Part shown: positions 52,676 to 61,354 of the stretch, piece by piece
How the letters are laid out: each line of letters starts with the position of its first letter
Numbering within the stretch: position 1 is the first letter of the stretch
Assembly (NCBI RefSeq): GCF_003439925.1
Contig: NZ_QQRR01000002.1
Location: forward strand, 310,001-374,000
Length of the DNA: 64,000 nucleotides
Direction: 5' to 3'
Origin: Haloprofundus halophilus
GTDB lineage: Archaea; Halobacteriota; Halobacteria; Halobacteriales; Haloferacaceae
Program-made: the position numbers and the translations under genes
The notes under the pieces: model-generated
What the model was told of the DNA's origin: nothing
The model's input: only the letters and a program-made list of their open reading frames with translations
The model's database searches: none

Positions 52676-54367
52676 CTACTTGTCGACCGAGACGTTGTTG
52701 TGGTTCGACGCGAGGTGGAAGCTGTCCACCGGGTGCTCCGCGAAGTCGTTCACGTAGTTCTTCACGCCGAAGCTGTTCTTGAGGTTGTACGCGGGCAGGT
52801 GTGCGCGGTCTTCGAGCACCGTCGTGATGCCCTCGGTGTAGAGCTGCTTGCGCTGCTCCTGGTCGTTGATCTCGCGAGCCTGGACGAACTTCTCGGTCGC
52901 GGTCTTCGCGCGTTCGCTGGAGTCGTGGTAGAACGTTCCGTCGGTGACGCCGAGAGTGTCCTCGGTCGCGCCGAACATGTAGTAGGTGAACGCGTCGGGG
53001 TCGGGCGAACCGGACCAACCGAGCGTGTACATGTTGTAGTCGTCCTCGCTACCGGAGACGTACTGTTCGAGGAACGCACCCCAGTCGAGCCGCTGGACTT
53101 CGACGTTGTTGAAGCCGGCTTCCTGCAGCCCGTTCGACACCGTCACGCCGATCTGTTCGCGCTTGTCGTCCGGCGGGACGATGATGCGCCACGAGTAGTC
53201 TTTGCTGACGCCGGCCTCGTCGAACAGTTTGTTCGCCTGTTCGATGTTTTTGCCGTGGGGAATCTCCTGCCACTGCTGGGCGTTGAAGCCCCAGTCGTCG
53301 ATGATGGACTGCGGCAGCGGGCTGTACTGGCGGACACCGGTCGGCTCGACGTAGTTCTGGACCGCCTGGTCCATGTCGAAGCAGTAGTCGACCGCTTCGC
53401 GGACTTTGGGGTCCGTCGTCGGGCCTTCCGCGCAGTTGAACGCCATGTAGAAGTACCCGATACCGGGCACTTCCTGGATACCGGCGTCCTGAATCTGTTC
53501 GACCGAGGAGTAGAGCTTCGGCGGAATCTCCTCGATGACGTCGTTCTCGCCGTTGCGCAGCGTCGTCACGCGGGTCGTCGACTCCTCGACGGGGACGAAC
53601 TCGACCGACTGGAGGTTCGGCGTCAGGTCGCCCCAGTAGTCGTCGTAGCGGCTGATGCGGGCGAACTGCCCTTCCTGCCACTCGTCGAACTGGAACGGAC
53701 CGGAGCCGACCGGCTTGCTGTTGTTGAACGCGTCTTTGTCCTCCTCGCGGACGGATTTCGGGACGATGCTCCACGCGAGCGTCGTCTCGCCGAACGCGCC
53801 GTACGGGTACGAGAGGTTGAACCGGACCGTCTTCTCCTCCGGCGTGTCGATGGACTCGACCATGTTCACTTCGGAGGCGTTCTCGGTCTCCTCTTTGACC
53901 GGTGCCTCGAAGGAGTACTTCACGTCCTCGGAGGTGACGGGGTCGCCGTTCTGGAACGTCGCGTCCTCGGCGATCTGGACGGTGTACACGGTGCCGTCGT
54001 CGTTGACCTCCGGTTCGCCCTCTGCGAGCGCGGGAACGAGTCCGGTCGACTCGTCGTACTCGTAGAGGCCCTCGAAGATGTTCTGAGAGACCTGCTGGGA
54101 CGGTACGTCGTTGAGGACGATGGGGTCGAACTCGAGGGGACTCTTGACGAGACCTATCTTGAGCTGACCGCCCTGGGAGGACTGTCCGTCACCGGAGCCG
54201 TCACCGCTCTGGTTGCCGCCACCGGAGCCGTTGCCGCTCTGGTTGTCGGTGTCGTCACCGCCACCGCCACCGCTCGAACAACCAGCTACGCTTGCGATAC
54301 CTGCGACGCCGAGGCCCTGGAGCATTCGACGCCGATTGATCAGTTGGGAGTTGTTATCTTTCGTCAT
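52676..54367 (-). CDS. Oligopeptide-type substrate-binding lipoprotein (family 5)
   Basis: 563 residues. Twin-arginine signal INRRRMLQG (10-18), lipobox VAGC with Cys30, Gly/Ser/Asn-rich tether (31-75), then the solute-binding protein family 5 fold (GLVKSPLEFDPIVLNDVPSQ, LNYAGW-like SWSGSPDPDAF). Binds peptides, nickel or other small polar ligands; the exact one is not readable. First gene of the five-gene operon, minus strand; its TATA box is at 54413-54421. Confidence 0.93.
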   Translation of the reverse strand: MTKDNNSQLINRRRMLQGLGVAGIASVAGCSSGGGGGDDTDNQSGNGSGGGNQSGDGSGDGQSSQGGQLKIGLVKSPLEFDPIVLNDVPSQQVSQNIFEGLYEYDESTGLVPALAEGEPEVNDDGTVYTVQIAEDATFQNGDPVTSEDVKYSFEAPVKEETENASEVNMVESIDTPEEKTVRFNLSYPYGAFGETTLAWSIVPKSVREEDKDAFNNSKPVGSGPFQFDEWQEGQFARISRYDDYWGDLTPNLQSVEFVPVEESTTRVTTLRNGENDVIEEIPPKLYSSVEQIQDAGIQEVPGIGYFYMAFNCAEGPTTDPKVREAVDYCFDMDQAVQNYVEPTGVRQYSPLPQSIIDDWGFNAQQWQEIPHGKNIEQANKLFDEAGVSKDYSWRIIVPPDDKREQIGVTVSNGLQEAGFNNVEVQRLDWGAFLEQYVSGSEDDYNMYTLGWSGSPDPDAFTYYMFGATEDTLGVTDGTFYHDSSERAKTATEKFVQAREINDQEQRKQLYTEGITTVLEDRAHLPAYNLKNSFGVKNYVNDFAEHPVDSFHLASNHNNVSVDK

Positions 54368-54412
54368 GCGCTGTCACATCACTCGCGAAGGATACCATTT
54401 CGTCTTTGCCGA

Positions 54413-54421
54413 TTATATAAA
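54413..54421 (-). promoter_or_regulatory. TATA box of the oligopeptide importer operon
   Basis: TTTATATAA on the minus strand, about 48 bases upstream of the ATG, predicting a leader of about 20 bases. Confidence 0.65.
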
Positions 54422-54790
54422 TACCTAACGCTCTTCAGACGTATCTCTCAACAGAATTTAACAATAAGGTCCAGTTTTGGACGACTGTGGAATATTGGAG
54501 ACGTTGGTTGCCGGTTCATATTCTAAATGGTTCTACAGTTTGTCTATTTTCGACTCTCGTTCGGGTGTTTATCCGAGTTACCGGTATTGTAACCGTTGAT
54601 TGAACCAGAGCAAGGCCAGATTCCGACCGAACGTAACTACACATCGGGTTGTGGTCTGGAAAATTCAACCACAGTTTTTTGTGCACCCATCGGTGCGAGC
54701 GGCCGAGCGAGAAAACGCCGACGATTTTCGCGCCGGGACCGGCGCGCGGCGAGTAGACAGACCCAAGGCGACTCCGCCGTCACCTCCGGT
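54422..54790. other. Intergenic region, AT-rich then GC-rich
   Basis: About 370 bases between divergent genes. The left half is AT-rich and could hold regulatory sites; the right half (54700-54790) is a normal-GC leader of trmY. The plus-strand frame is open here but reads Arg-rich; no gene is called. Confidence 0.5.
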
Positions 54791-55387
54791 ATGCGTCAGT
54801 TCGTCATCATCGGCCACGACGCCCCCACGACTTCGGCGTTCTCGCTGGACGACATCGCCGGCGGCGCGGGCCGCCTCGACGTGCTCTGTCGATGCGTCAA
54901 CTCCGCGTTCTTTCTCTCGCACGCGATTCGTGAGGACGTGCGGACCCACCTCGTCCTCGGCGACGAGTACACGGTCCGATTCGAAGGGTCGGAGCTCCGG
55001 CGGCTGAACCCCGACGAGCGGAGTACCGCGGCGCTGATTCGGAAGGCGCTCGACGCGCGCGAGGAGGCCATCGGCCACATGCCCGCCGAGAGCAGTCCGG
55101 GGGTTTCGCTCTACCGCATGGGGTTCGAGGCGACGCTCGACGCCGTCGCCGCCGAGTCGACGGTGATGCAGCTCCACGAGGACGGTACCCCCGTCGTCGA
55201 CGTCGACCCCCCCGAAAATCCGGCGTTCGTCCTCTCGGATCACCGCGACTTCTCCGACGAGGAGGCATCGCGTCTCGACGCCGTGGCCGACGAACGCGTG
55301 CGTCTCGGCTCCGAGACGCTGCACGCCGACCACGCTATCACCGTCGCGCACAACTACCTCGACACCGACGCCTACACTCGATACTGA
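54791..55387 (+). CDS. trmY: tRNA (pseudouridine54-N1)-methyltransferase
   Basis: 198-residue SPOUT-class methyltransferase that methylates pseudouridine 54 in the tRNA T-loop, forming m1-Psi in haloarchaea. It starts MRQFVIIGHDAPTTSAFSL and holds GGAGRLDVLCRCVNSAFFLSH and the C-terminal knot region (FVLSDHRDFSDEE, RLGSETLHADHAITVAHNYLD). Ends overlapping the next gene (TGATG). Chromosomal neighbour of a tRNA gene and near tgtA/arcS. Confidence 0.94.
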   Translation: MRQFVIIGHDAPTTSAFSLDDIAGGAGRLDVLCRCVNSAFFLSHAIREDVRTHLVLGDEYTVRFEGSELRRLNPDERSTAALIRKALDAREEAIGHMPAESSPGVSLYRMGFEATLDAVAAESTVMQLHEDGTPVVDVDPPENPAFVLSDHRDFSDEEASRLDAVADERVRLGSETLHADHAITVAHNYLDTDAYTRY

Positions 55388-55758
55388 TGGCTCCGGAACG
55401 CGACGATGCCGAAGGACTCGGCTTCGACGCTCGATTCGACGTTCCCCTCCGCGGCGTCGGCGTCGACGCCGACACTCGGTGCGAGCACTACGACACCGAG
55501 CGGGACGTGATCGCGATCAAGTTCCCCTGCTGCGGCGTCTATTTCCCGTGTTTCGAGTGCCACGAGGCACTCGCCGACCACGAAGCGCAGCGGTGGCCCG
55601 CCGACCGGTTCGACGACCCGGCGGTGTTGTGCGGCGTCTGCGGTGAACGGCTCTCGGTCGCGGCGTACCTCGACTCGGACCACACCTGCCCGTCCTGCGG
55701 GGCGGCGTTCAATCCTGGGTGCGCCTCGCATGCGCACCGCTACTTCGACACGACGTGA
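55387..55758 (+). CDS. CHY-type zinc-finger protein
   Basis: 123 residues. CHY zinc finger: CEHYDTERDVIAIKFPCCGVYFPCFECHEAL, with a Cys/His pattern for two or three zinc ions, and CGVCGERLS and CPSCGAAFNPGC completing. Overlaps trmY start-stop, so translated with it. Function unknown; could bind RNA or protein. Confidence 0.88.
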   Translation: MAPERDDAEGLGFDARFDVPLRGVGVDADTRCEHYDTERDVIAIKFPCCGVYFPCFECHEALADHEAQRWPADRFDDPAVLCGVCGERLSVAAYLDSDHTCPSCGAAFNPGCASHAHRYFDTT

Positions 55759-55814
55759 CGCAGTACCCCGCCTTTCGCAACCCTTAAACATCGTCCCGGG
55801 CAACTCAGTCGTGC

Positions 55815-55887
55815 GGGCCGGTGGGGTAGCTTGGTATCCTTCGGCCTTCGGGTGGCCGTAACCGCAGTTCGAATCTGCGCCGGCCCA
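55815..55887 (+). tRNA. tRNA-Pro (anticodon CGG)
   Basis: 73 bases; GGGCCGG pairs with CCGGCCC in the acceptor stem (discriminator A), D-arm GGGTAGCTTGGTATCC, anticodon stem CGGCC/GGCCG with loop TTCGGGT so anticodon CGG (reads CCG), T-stem CGCAG/CTGCG with loop TTCGAAT. The archaeal GGG start and a TATA-like upstream segment (CCTTAAACAT near 55783) are present. No intron and no CCA encoded. The 3' part is duplicated downstream. Confidence 0.95.
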
Positions 55888-56072
55888 CTTCTCCCGCACT
55901 TTGCAACGACGAGCGCAGCAGGTCGCCCGTAGCGGTGTGAAAGGTTCGCCACGCGGATTCGGGCAGACCAGTCGCGCGCAGCGAAGCGAGCACGTCTGGG
56001 CGAGTTCGAATCTGCGCCGGCCCACTTCTCCCGCACTTCGCAACGACGAGCGCAGCGAGTCGCCCGTAGCGG
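55866..56072 (+). repeat. 70-base direct repeat carrying the tRNA-Pro 3' end
   Basis: Copy 1 is 55866-55935, copy 2 is 56003-56072, offset 137 bases, with 67 of 70 bases identical. Copy 1 begins inside the T-arm of tRNA-Pro and runs through the 3' end and about 48 bases beyond. Integration of an element at tRNA 3' ends leaves such copies; no integrase gene is near, so it may be a remnant or a local duplication. Confidence 0.85.
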
Positions 56073-56277
56073 CGCAGGCATCCGGTGCCCGGGAGTCGGT
56101 GACGCCGCGAAGCTGGCACCCGTCTCGGTCGTCCTAACGGACCGTTTTCTCCCGCCTCGAAGGGGCGAACACCTCCTAAATGGACAATAGACGGACACGA
56201 ACGCGTCCCCGGCGGCGTCCCTCCAGTAGGACGCCCATACGTATCGAATGGGGTGCCTGTCGTCGGTGTGTCGATGG

Positions 56278-56341
56278 ATTACGGGCGAAAAACGGTGGGT
56301 TACGAGCGAAAAACTCCGAATCTCGGGCGAATATCGGTGGG
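56278..56341. repeat. Imperfect tandem repeats of about 21 bases
   Basis: Three units (56278-56299, 56300-56319, 56320-56341) share the pattern CGGGCGAAAAA or near it, each followed by GGTGGG or variant. They lie in the long gap upstream of the ATP-grasp gene. No coding meaning is evident. Confidence 0.55.
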
Positions 56342-56485
56342 ATCCAGGCGTTTGATGGATACCTGAGTTCGATTCTGAAAGACCGGAACAAAGCAGGCGT
56401 TTACGATCCAATAACTGCGTAACGTGGGGCGTAACGGGCTAAACTCAGCAGTGCATTAATGTCTTTCGAAATAGAATTGGTAAGT

Positions 56486-57700
56486 ATGGCTAAAAACTGT
56501 GGGACGAGGGAATCGGTGTTGATTCCCACCGGACTCGGGCCGTCTCGGACGTACCCGACGATACGGTCGCTCGGACGGCGCGGAATCAACACCGTCGTCG
56601 CGTCGGAACACGACAACCCACCGGTGTTCGCCTCCCGGTACTGCGGGGAACGTCTCTCGGTGCCGGCCCCCGATGTCGACCTCGTCGGCTACAAGAACGC
56701 TCTCCTCGGCTTGGCGTCGCGTCCGGACGTTCGGACCGTCATCCCCGCGCGCGAAGAGGACGCGTACGTCTTCTCGCGCTACAGAGACGAGTTCGACGAA
56801 GTCGTCGACCTGGTCGCCCCGTCGTTCGAGGTGCTCCGGCGCTCGCAGGACAGGCTTCAGTTGGCCGCCGCCGCGGAGAAAGCGGGCGTTCCGGTGCCGG
56901 AGACGCGACTGCTCAGCGAAGTGGACGACTGGGAACCGGAACTCATCATCAAATCCCGGTACAACCTCCTCGCGGACGGGTACGTCGACGGCTACGCGCC
57001 CGGACAGTCCTCGAAAGTCAAGAGCGTCAAGCATCTCTCGCCGGGCGAACACCCCGACGTCGACGCCATCTTAGACGAGATGAAACACGACCCCATCGTT
57101 CAGGAGTACGTGGCGAGCTCCGACGAGTACATGTTTGCCGGACTGTACGACCACGGGGAACCGCTGGCGACGTTCCAGCACCGTCAGATTCGGGGCGACT
57201 CCTACGTCGGCGGCGGCGGCGTCTACCGGAAGTCCGTCTACATCGAGGAGCTCGAACAGGTAGCGAACGACCTGTTGAGCGAACTCGACTGGCACGGCCT
57301 CGCGTGCGTAGAGTACATGTGCGACGCCGAGACCGGCGAGTTCAAACTCACCGAGATAAACCCCCGGATGTGGCAGTCGCTCCCGGCGACCGTTCACGCG
57401 GGTGCGGACTTCCCGTACTACTACTGGCAGGCGGCGACCGATCAGATAGACCGCATCGACCCAAGGTACGAGATCGACAGCGGGAGCCACTCGCTCCGCG
57501 GCGAACTCGGTTACGTGCTCAGCCTCTTTCGAGACGAGTCCCCGCACGTCGAGCGACCGTCGCTCGGCGCGACGGCGAGAGAGCTACTCTCGTCGTTCTG
57601 CGAGGACCCCTACCTCGACTACACGCACGTCGACGACCTCGGGCTGTTCGTCAGCGGCGCGAACCGAATGCTCCGAAACCGGCTCCACGGCTCCAGTTGA
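56486..57700 (+). CDS. ATP-grasp carboxylate-amine ligase-like protein
   Basis: 404 residues from MAKNCGTRES. ATP-grasp fold: early Rossmann-like domain (IRSLGRRGINTVVASEHDN), lid with LIIKSRYNLLADGYVDGYAPG and metal/ATP-binding CVEYMCDAETGEFKLTEINPRMWQS. Such enzymes join a carboxylate to an amine using ATP; substrate unknown. The start is placed at 56486 because the TATA-like CATTAATG is 28 bases upstream, making it leaderless; ATG at 56459 would add nine residues. Confidence 0.87.
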   Translation: MAKNCGTRESVLIPTGLGPSRTYPTIRSLGRRGINTVVASEHDNPPVFASRYCGERLSVPAPDVDLVGYKNALLGLASRPDVRTVIPAREEDAYVFSRYRDEFDEVVDLVAPSFEVLRRSQDRLQLAAAAEKAGVPVPETRLLSEVDDWEPELIIKSRYNLLADGYVDGYAPGQSSKVKSVKHLSPGEHPDVDAILDEMKHDPIVQEYVASSDEYMFAGLYDHGEPLATFQHRQIRGDSYVGGGGVYRKSVYIEELEQVANDLLSELDWHGLACVEYMCDAETGEFKLTEINPRMWQSLPATVHAGADFPYYYWQAATDQIDRIDPRYEIDSGSHSLRGELGYVLSLFRDESPHVERPSLGATARELLSSFCEDPYLDYTHVDDLGLFVSGANRMLRNRLHGSS

Positions 57701-57809
57701 GCGCGGGACTCGCTGAGAGACCGTGACGCCGACGTCTGCGAGGGACGCGGACTCTAACGCCGCTGCCCGAACGTTCATCGTGGTTCCCGCGACAGTTATC
57801 CGTACTTCG

Positions 57810-59093
57810 ATGGTTTCGAAACGCACGAGTGCCGCCCTCGTTCTCGCGGGCGTCGCGCTTTTCGTCGGTATGGTCGTCGTCAGCGCCGCCACCGCGCCGA
57901 CTATCGGCGCGACCCAGAGCCACGACCCCGACTCGAACGAGACGATGCGGACGCTCGTCGGCTCGCAGGGCGGCGGACCGGGACTCCACGACTACGGGAG
58001 CGTTTACCTGCTCGAAAACGACGAGGTCGCCTGGCAACTCGCCGACGCCGACAGCTACTTCGACGTGACGATGCTCGACAACGGGAGCGTCATGGCGGGC
58101 TTCATGGACAGCGGGTACACCGACTGCGGCCCCTACGAGTCGCCGTGTACCCACACCGGGTTCCGCGTCATCGAGCCCGGCGAGAACCCGGAGGTCGTCT
58201 CGGAGTTCAGTTTTACCGTGCGCACGCGCGCGAACAGCGAAGTGCACGACGTGGAACGACTCCCTTCCGGCGAGTTCCTCGTCAGCGACATGGAGCACGA
58301 GCGCATCATGACCGTCCGGGGCGGCGAGATAACGTGGCAGTGGAACGCCAGTAGCATCTACACGGACGGCCCCGACGACCCGACACGCGAGGACTGGCTC
58401 CACATCAACGACGTCGACCACCTCGGCGACGACCGCTACCTCGTCTCGGTTCGCAACGCCAACCAGTTGGTCATCGTCGAACGCGGCGAGGGCGTCGTCG
58501 AGATAATCAACGAGGACCCGAACCCCGAGGACGGACGCGTCGGCGACCCCTCGGTGCTGAACCGCCAGCACAACCCGCAGTGGCTCAACGAGGACACGAT
58601 ACTCGTCGCCGACTCCGAGAACGGTCGCGTCGTCGAACTCCAGCGGGGCGACGAAGGCAACTGGACCGTCGGATGGGAGCTCTCCGAAGCCGAGGGCGTC
58701 GCCTTCGCGTGGCCGCGAGACGCCGACCGCTTGCCCAACGGCAACACGCTCATCACCGACTCGGCGAACCAGCGTATCGTCGAGGTCAACGAATCCGGCG
58801 AGACCGTCTGGAGCGTCCGGACGCGTCACATCCCGTACGAAGCCGAACGTCTCCCCGAGGGCGAAACGGTCGGCGGACAGCCGCACAGCGACGGCGCGAG
58901 CAGGTTCACCGGTACCGCCTCCGGCGACGTCCCCGGTATCTCGTTCCTCCTACAGGTGCTCCGCACGAGCGTGCCGCTGCCGTTCTGGGTTGCCGAGATT
59001 CACCTCGTCGTCACGCTCGTCTCGCTGGGGCTCGTCTTCGCCGGCCTCGGGACGGCGGCCCGTTCGGCGTTCGCGGCGCGGCGACGCGGCTGA
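57810..59093 (+). CDS. Arylsulfotransferase-like beta-propeller membrane protein
   Basis: 427 residues. N-terminal helix (8-30), a beta-propeller with repeated blocks (VERLPSGEFLVSDM, RQHNPQWLNEDTILVADSENGRV, ADRLPNGNTLITDSANQRIVEV) matching arylsulfate sulfotransferase-like (ASST/arylsulfotran) proteins, and a C-terminal helix (about 395-418). Catalytic His of true sulfotransferases is not obvious; might be only a homologue. Likely faces the outside. Confidence 0.82.
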   Translation: MVSKRTSAALVLAGVALFVGMVVVSAATAPTIGATQSHDPDSNETMRTLVGSQGGGPGLHDYGSVYLLENDEVAWQLADADSYFDVTMLDNGSVMAGFMDSGYTDCGPYESPCTHTGFRVIEPGENPEVVSEFSFTVRTRANSEVHDVERLPSGEFLVSDMEHERIMTVRGGEITWQWNASSIYTDGPDDPTREDWLHINDVDHLGDDRYLVSVRNANQLVIVERGEGVVEIINEDPNPEDGRVGDPSVLNRQHNPQWLNEDTILVADSENGRVVELQRGDEGNWTVGWELSEAEGVAFAWPRDADRLPNGNTLITDSANQRIVEVNESGETVWSVRTRHIPYEAERLPEGETVGGQPHSDGASRFTGTASGDVPGISFLLQVLRTSVPLPFWVAEIHLVVTLVSLGLVFAGLGTAARSAFAARRRG

Positions 59094-59145
59094 GCGTCCG
59101 CCCGTCGACCGGACGATTTTTCGACTCGCCGCCGAACCACGAGAC

Positions 59146-59736
59146 GTGAACGACGACGCCGACGCCGACGCCGACGGCGGGACCGCCAACGACGGGAGCC
59201 GCCTCGACTGGGAGACGACGGACTCGCGAATCGACTACTCCTGTCCGGGGTTCGACGTCCGCATGGACGACGTCCGCCTGCCCGACGGCACGGAGACGGA
59301 TTTCCACTACGTCGACGAGCCACCTGCCGTCGTGATTCTGCCGTTCACCCCCGACGGCGACGTGGTGCTCGTAGAGGAGTGGCGACAGGCCGTCGGCCAC
59401 GTCAACCGCGGTCTTCCAGCGGGCGGCACCGAACCGGACGACGACGACTTCGCTGCCGCCGCTCACCGCGAACTCGCCGAGGAGACAGGGTACGAAGCCG
59501 AGTCGATGGAGAAGTTCTACGTCGCCGAACCCGCCAACGGCATCGCCAACTCGGTCCACCACTACTTCGTCGCCCGCGGCTGTGAGTCGACCGCCGAGCA
59601 GGAACTCGACTTCAACGAGAGCATCCGTCCGACGACGACGAGCTACGAGGACCTGTTGGCGTCCGTCGTCGACAACGAGATTCTGGATGGAAGGACGTCG
59701 CTCGGCGTGTTGCAGTACGAACTCGCGCGGCCGTAA
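59146..59736 (+). CDS. Nudix hydrolase
   Basis: 196 residues from GTG 59146. Nudix box near GGTEPDDDDFAAAAHRELAEETGY (about 95-118): the REXXEEXGX core is complete, but the upstream Glu is Asp. Hydrolyses nucleoside diphosphates linked to other groups; strongly acidic N-terminus. ADP-sugar or similar pyrophosphatases have this look. Confidence 0.85.
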   Translation: MNDDADADADGGTANDGSRLDWETTDSRIDYSCPGFDVRMDDVRLPDGTETDFHYVDEPPAVVILPFTPDGDVVLVEEWRQAVGHVNRGLPAGGTEPDDDDFAAAAHRELAEETGYEAESMEKFYVAEPANGIANSVHHYFVARGCESTAEQELDFNESIRPTTTSYEDLLASVVDNEILDGRTSLGVLQYELARP

Positions 59737-59811
59737 CTCGATTCCTCTGTTCAGTTCCCCGCACCACCGGAACGCAACCCTTACCGACGCGCCGCCGAAA
59801 CGCGGCGGTGT

Positions 59812-61302
59812 ATGCGCGACTGTTTCGAGCAGCGGCAGGGTGACACGGCCGGACGCATCGGCCAACTCACCGTGCCGCGCGCCGGGGTGACCGTCGAGAC
59901 GCCGGCGCTTCTGCCCGTCGTCAACCCCAACGTCCAGACGATTTCGCCCGCCCGACTCCAGTCGGAGTTCGGCGCGGAGATTCTCATCACCAACTCCTAC
60001 ATCATCCGCAAGACCGCGGAACTCCGCGAACGGGCGCTCGACGTGGGTCTCCACGAGATGCTCGACTTCTCGGGCGCGATCATGACCGACTCGGGGTCGT
60101 TCCAGCTGGCCGAGTACGGCGACATCGACGTAACGACGACCGAGATTCTGCAGTTCCAGAGGGATATCGGCTCCGACATCGGCACCCCCGTCGACATCCC
60201 GACGCCGCCTGATGTCCCCCGCGAGCAGGCGGAAGAGGAACTCGAGATTACCGAGCGGGCGCTCGCCGACGCCGAAGCGTTCGACGCCGGCGAGATGCTC
60301 GTCAACGCCCCCGTGCAGGGATCTACGTACCCCGACCTCCGGGAACGCGCCGCCGGTCACGCCGACGCGACGAGCCTCGACGTGTTCCCCGTCGGGGCGG
60401 TCGTCCCCCTGATGAACGCCTACCGCTACGACGACATGGTCGACGCCGTCGCCGCCGCAAAGCGCGGCCTCGGCGCCGACTGTCCGGTCCACCTCTTCGG
60501 CGCGGGTCACCCGATGATGTTCGCGCTCGCCGTCGCCATGGGTTGCGACCTCTTCGACTCCGCCGCCTACGCGCTCTACGCCCGCGACGGGCGCTACCTC
60601 ACCGTCCGCGGAACCGAACACCTCGAAGACCTCGACTACTTCCCGTGTTCCTGTCCGGTCTGTTCGTCGCACACGCCAGACGAGGTCAAAAGCGCCAGCG
60701 ACGCCGACACCGAGCGCCTGCTGGCCGAGCACAACCTCCACGTGACGTTCGCCGAAATTCGCCGCATCAAGCAGGCCATCCGCGCGGGCAACCTCCTCGA
60801 ACTCGTCGAGGTCCGCGCCCGCGGTCACCCTGCGATGCTCGACGGCTACCGCGCGCTGCTCGACCACGCCGACCAGCTAGAGGAGTCCGACCCCGCCGCC
60901 AAAGGCTCGTTCTTCCACGTCTCCCACGAGAGCGCGCGGCGACCCGAAGTTCGCCGACACCACCGTCGCTTGGCCCGACTGGACCTCGCGGAGTACGACG
61001 ACGCGCTGCTGACCGAAGGAGGGACGCCCTCCGAGAGCGAGTACGACGCCGTCTGGAAGGTCGTCCCCCCGTTCGGTCCGTTCCCCGGCGCGCTCTCGGA
61101 CACGTACCCGCTGAACGCGCAGGTTCCGGACCGACTCGACGACGCGGCCCGACGGGCGGCCGCCGAGGGCGTCGCGGCGCTCGTCGCCGACAACCCCGAG
61201 GTGTCGTTCACGCTCGCGCACGACGACTGGGGAGACGCGGCGCTCGAAGCGGTCCCCGACTCCGTCGCGCTCGAACCGCTGTCGACCGTCGCGTCCGAGT
61301 GA
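59812..61302 (+). CDS. tgtA: Archaeal tRNA-guanine(15) transglycosylase
   Basis: 496 residues. Exchanges G15 of tRNA for preQ0, first step to archaeosine. Motifs: [13 protein letters not shown] (active Asp area), [31 protein letters not shown], zinc site C279-X-C281-XX-C284 (FPCSCPVC). The C-terminal part (about 370-496) is the extra archaeal domain. Works with arcS, 52 bases downstream on the same strand. Confidence 0.95.
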   Translation: MRDCFEQRQGDTAGRIGQLTVPRAGVTVETPALLPVVNPNVQTISPARLQSEFGAEILITNSYIIRKTAELRERALDVGLHEMLDFSGAIMTDSGSFQLAEYGDIDVTTTEILQFQRDIGSDIGTPVDIPTPPDVPREQAEEELEITERALADAEAFDAGEMLVNAPVQGSTYPDLRERAAGHADATSLDVFPVGAVVPLMNAYRYDDMVDAVAAAKRGLGADCPVHLFGAGHPMMFALAVAMGCDLFDSAAYALYARDGRYLTVRGTEHLEDLDYFPCSCPVCSSHTPDEVKSASDADTERLLAEHNLHVTFAEIRRIKQAIRAGNLLELVEVRARGHPAMLDGYRALLDHADQLEESDPAAKGSFFHVSHESARRPEVRRHHRRLARLDLAEYDDALLTEGGTPSESEYDAVWKVVPPFGPFPGALSDTYPLNAQVPDRLDDAARRAAAEGVAALVADNPEVSFTLAHDDWGDAALEAVPDSVALEPLSTVASE

Positions 61303-61354
61303 CGGCGTCGGTGGACAAAGCAAGATAGTTCACCCTCCGCCGCAGAGAGCGACC

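Noticed and set aside
55372-56411. Minus-strand frames with repeated VREKWAGADSN blocks
   Set aside because: They are translations of the duplicated tRNA 3' end, not protein repeats.
56180-56422. Plus-strand 80-residue frame with GLRAKN repeats
   Set aside because: Basic composition and repeat-derived; arises from DNA repeats at 56278-56341, not a likely haloarchaeal protein.
59011-60867. Minus-strand 618-residue frame across Nudix and tgtA
   Set aside because: Spans two genes with clear motifs on the plus strand, so a chance antisense frame.
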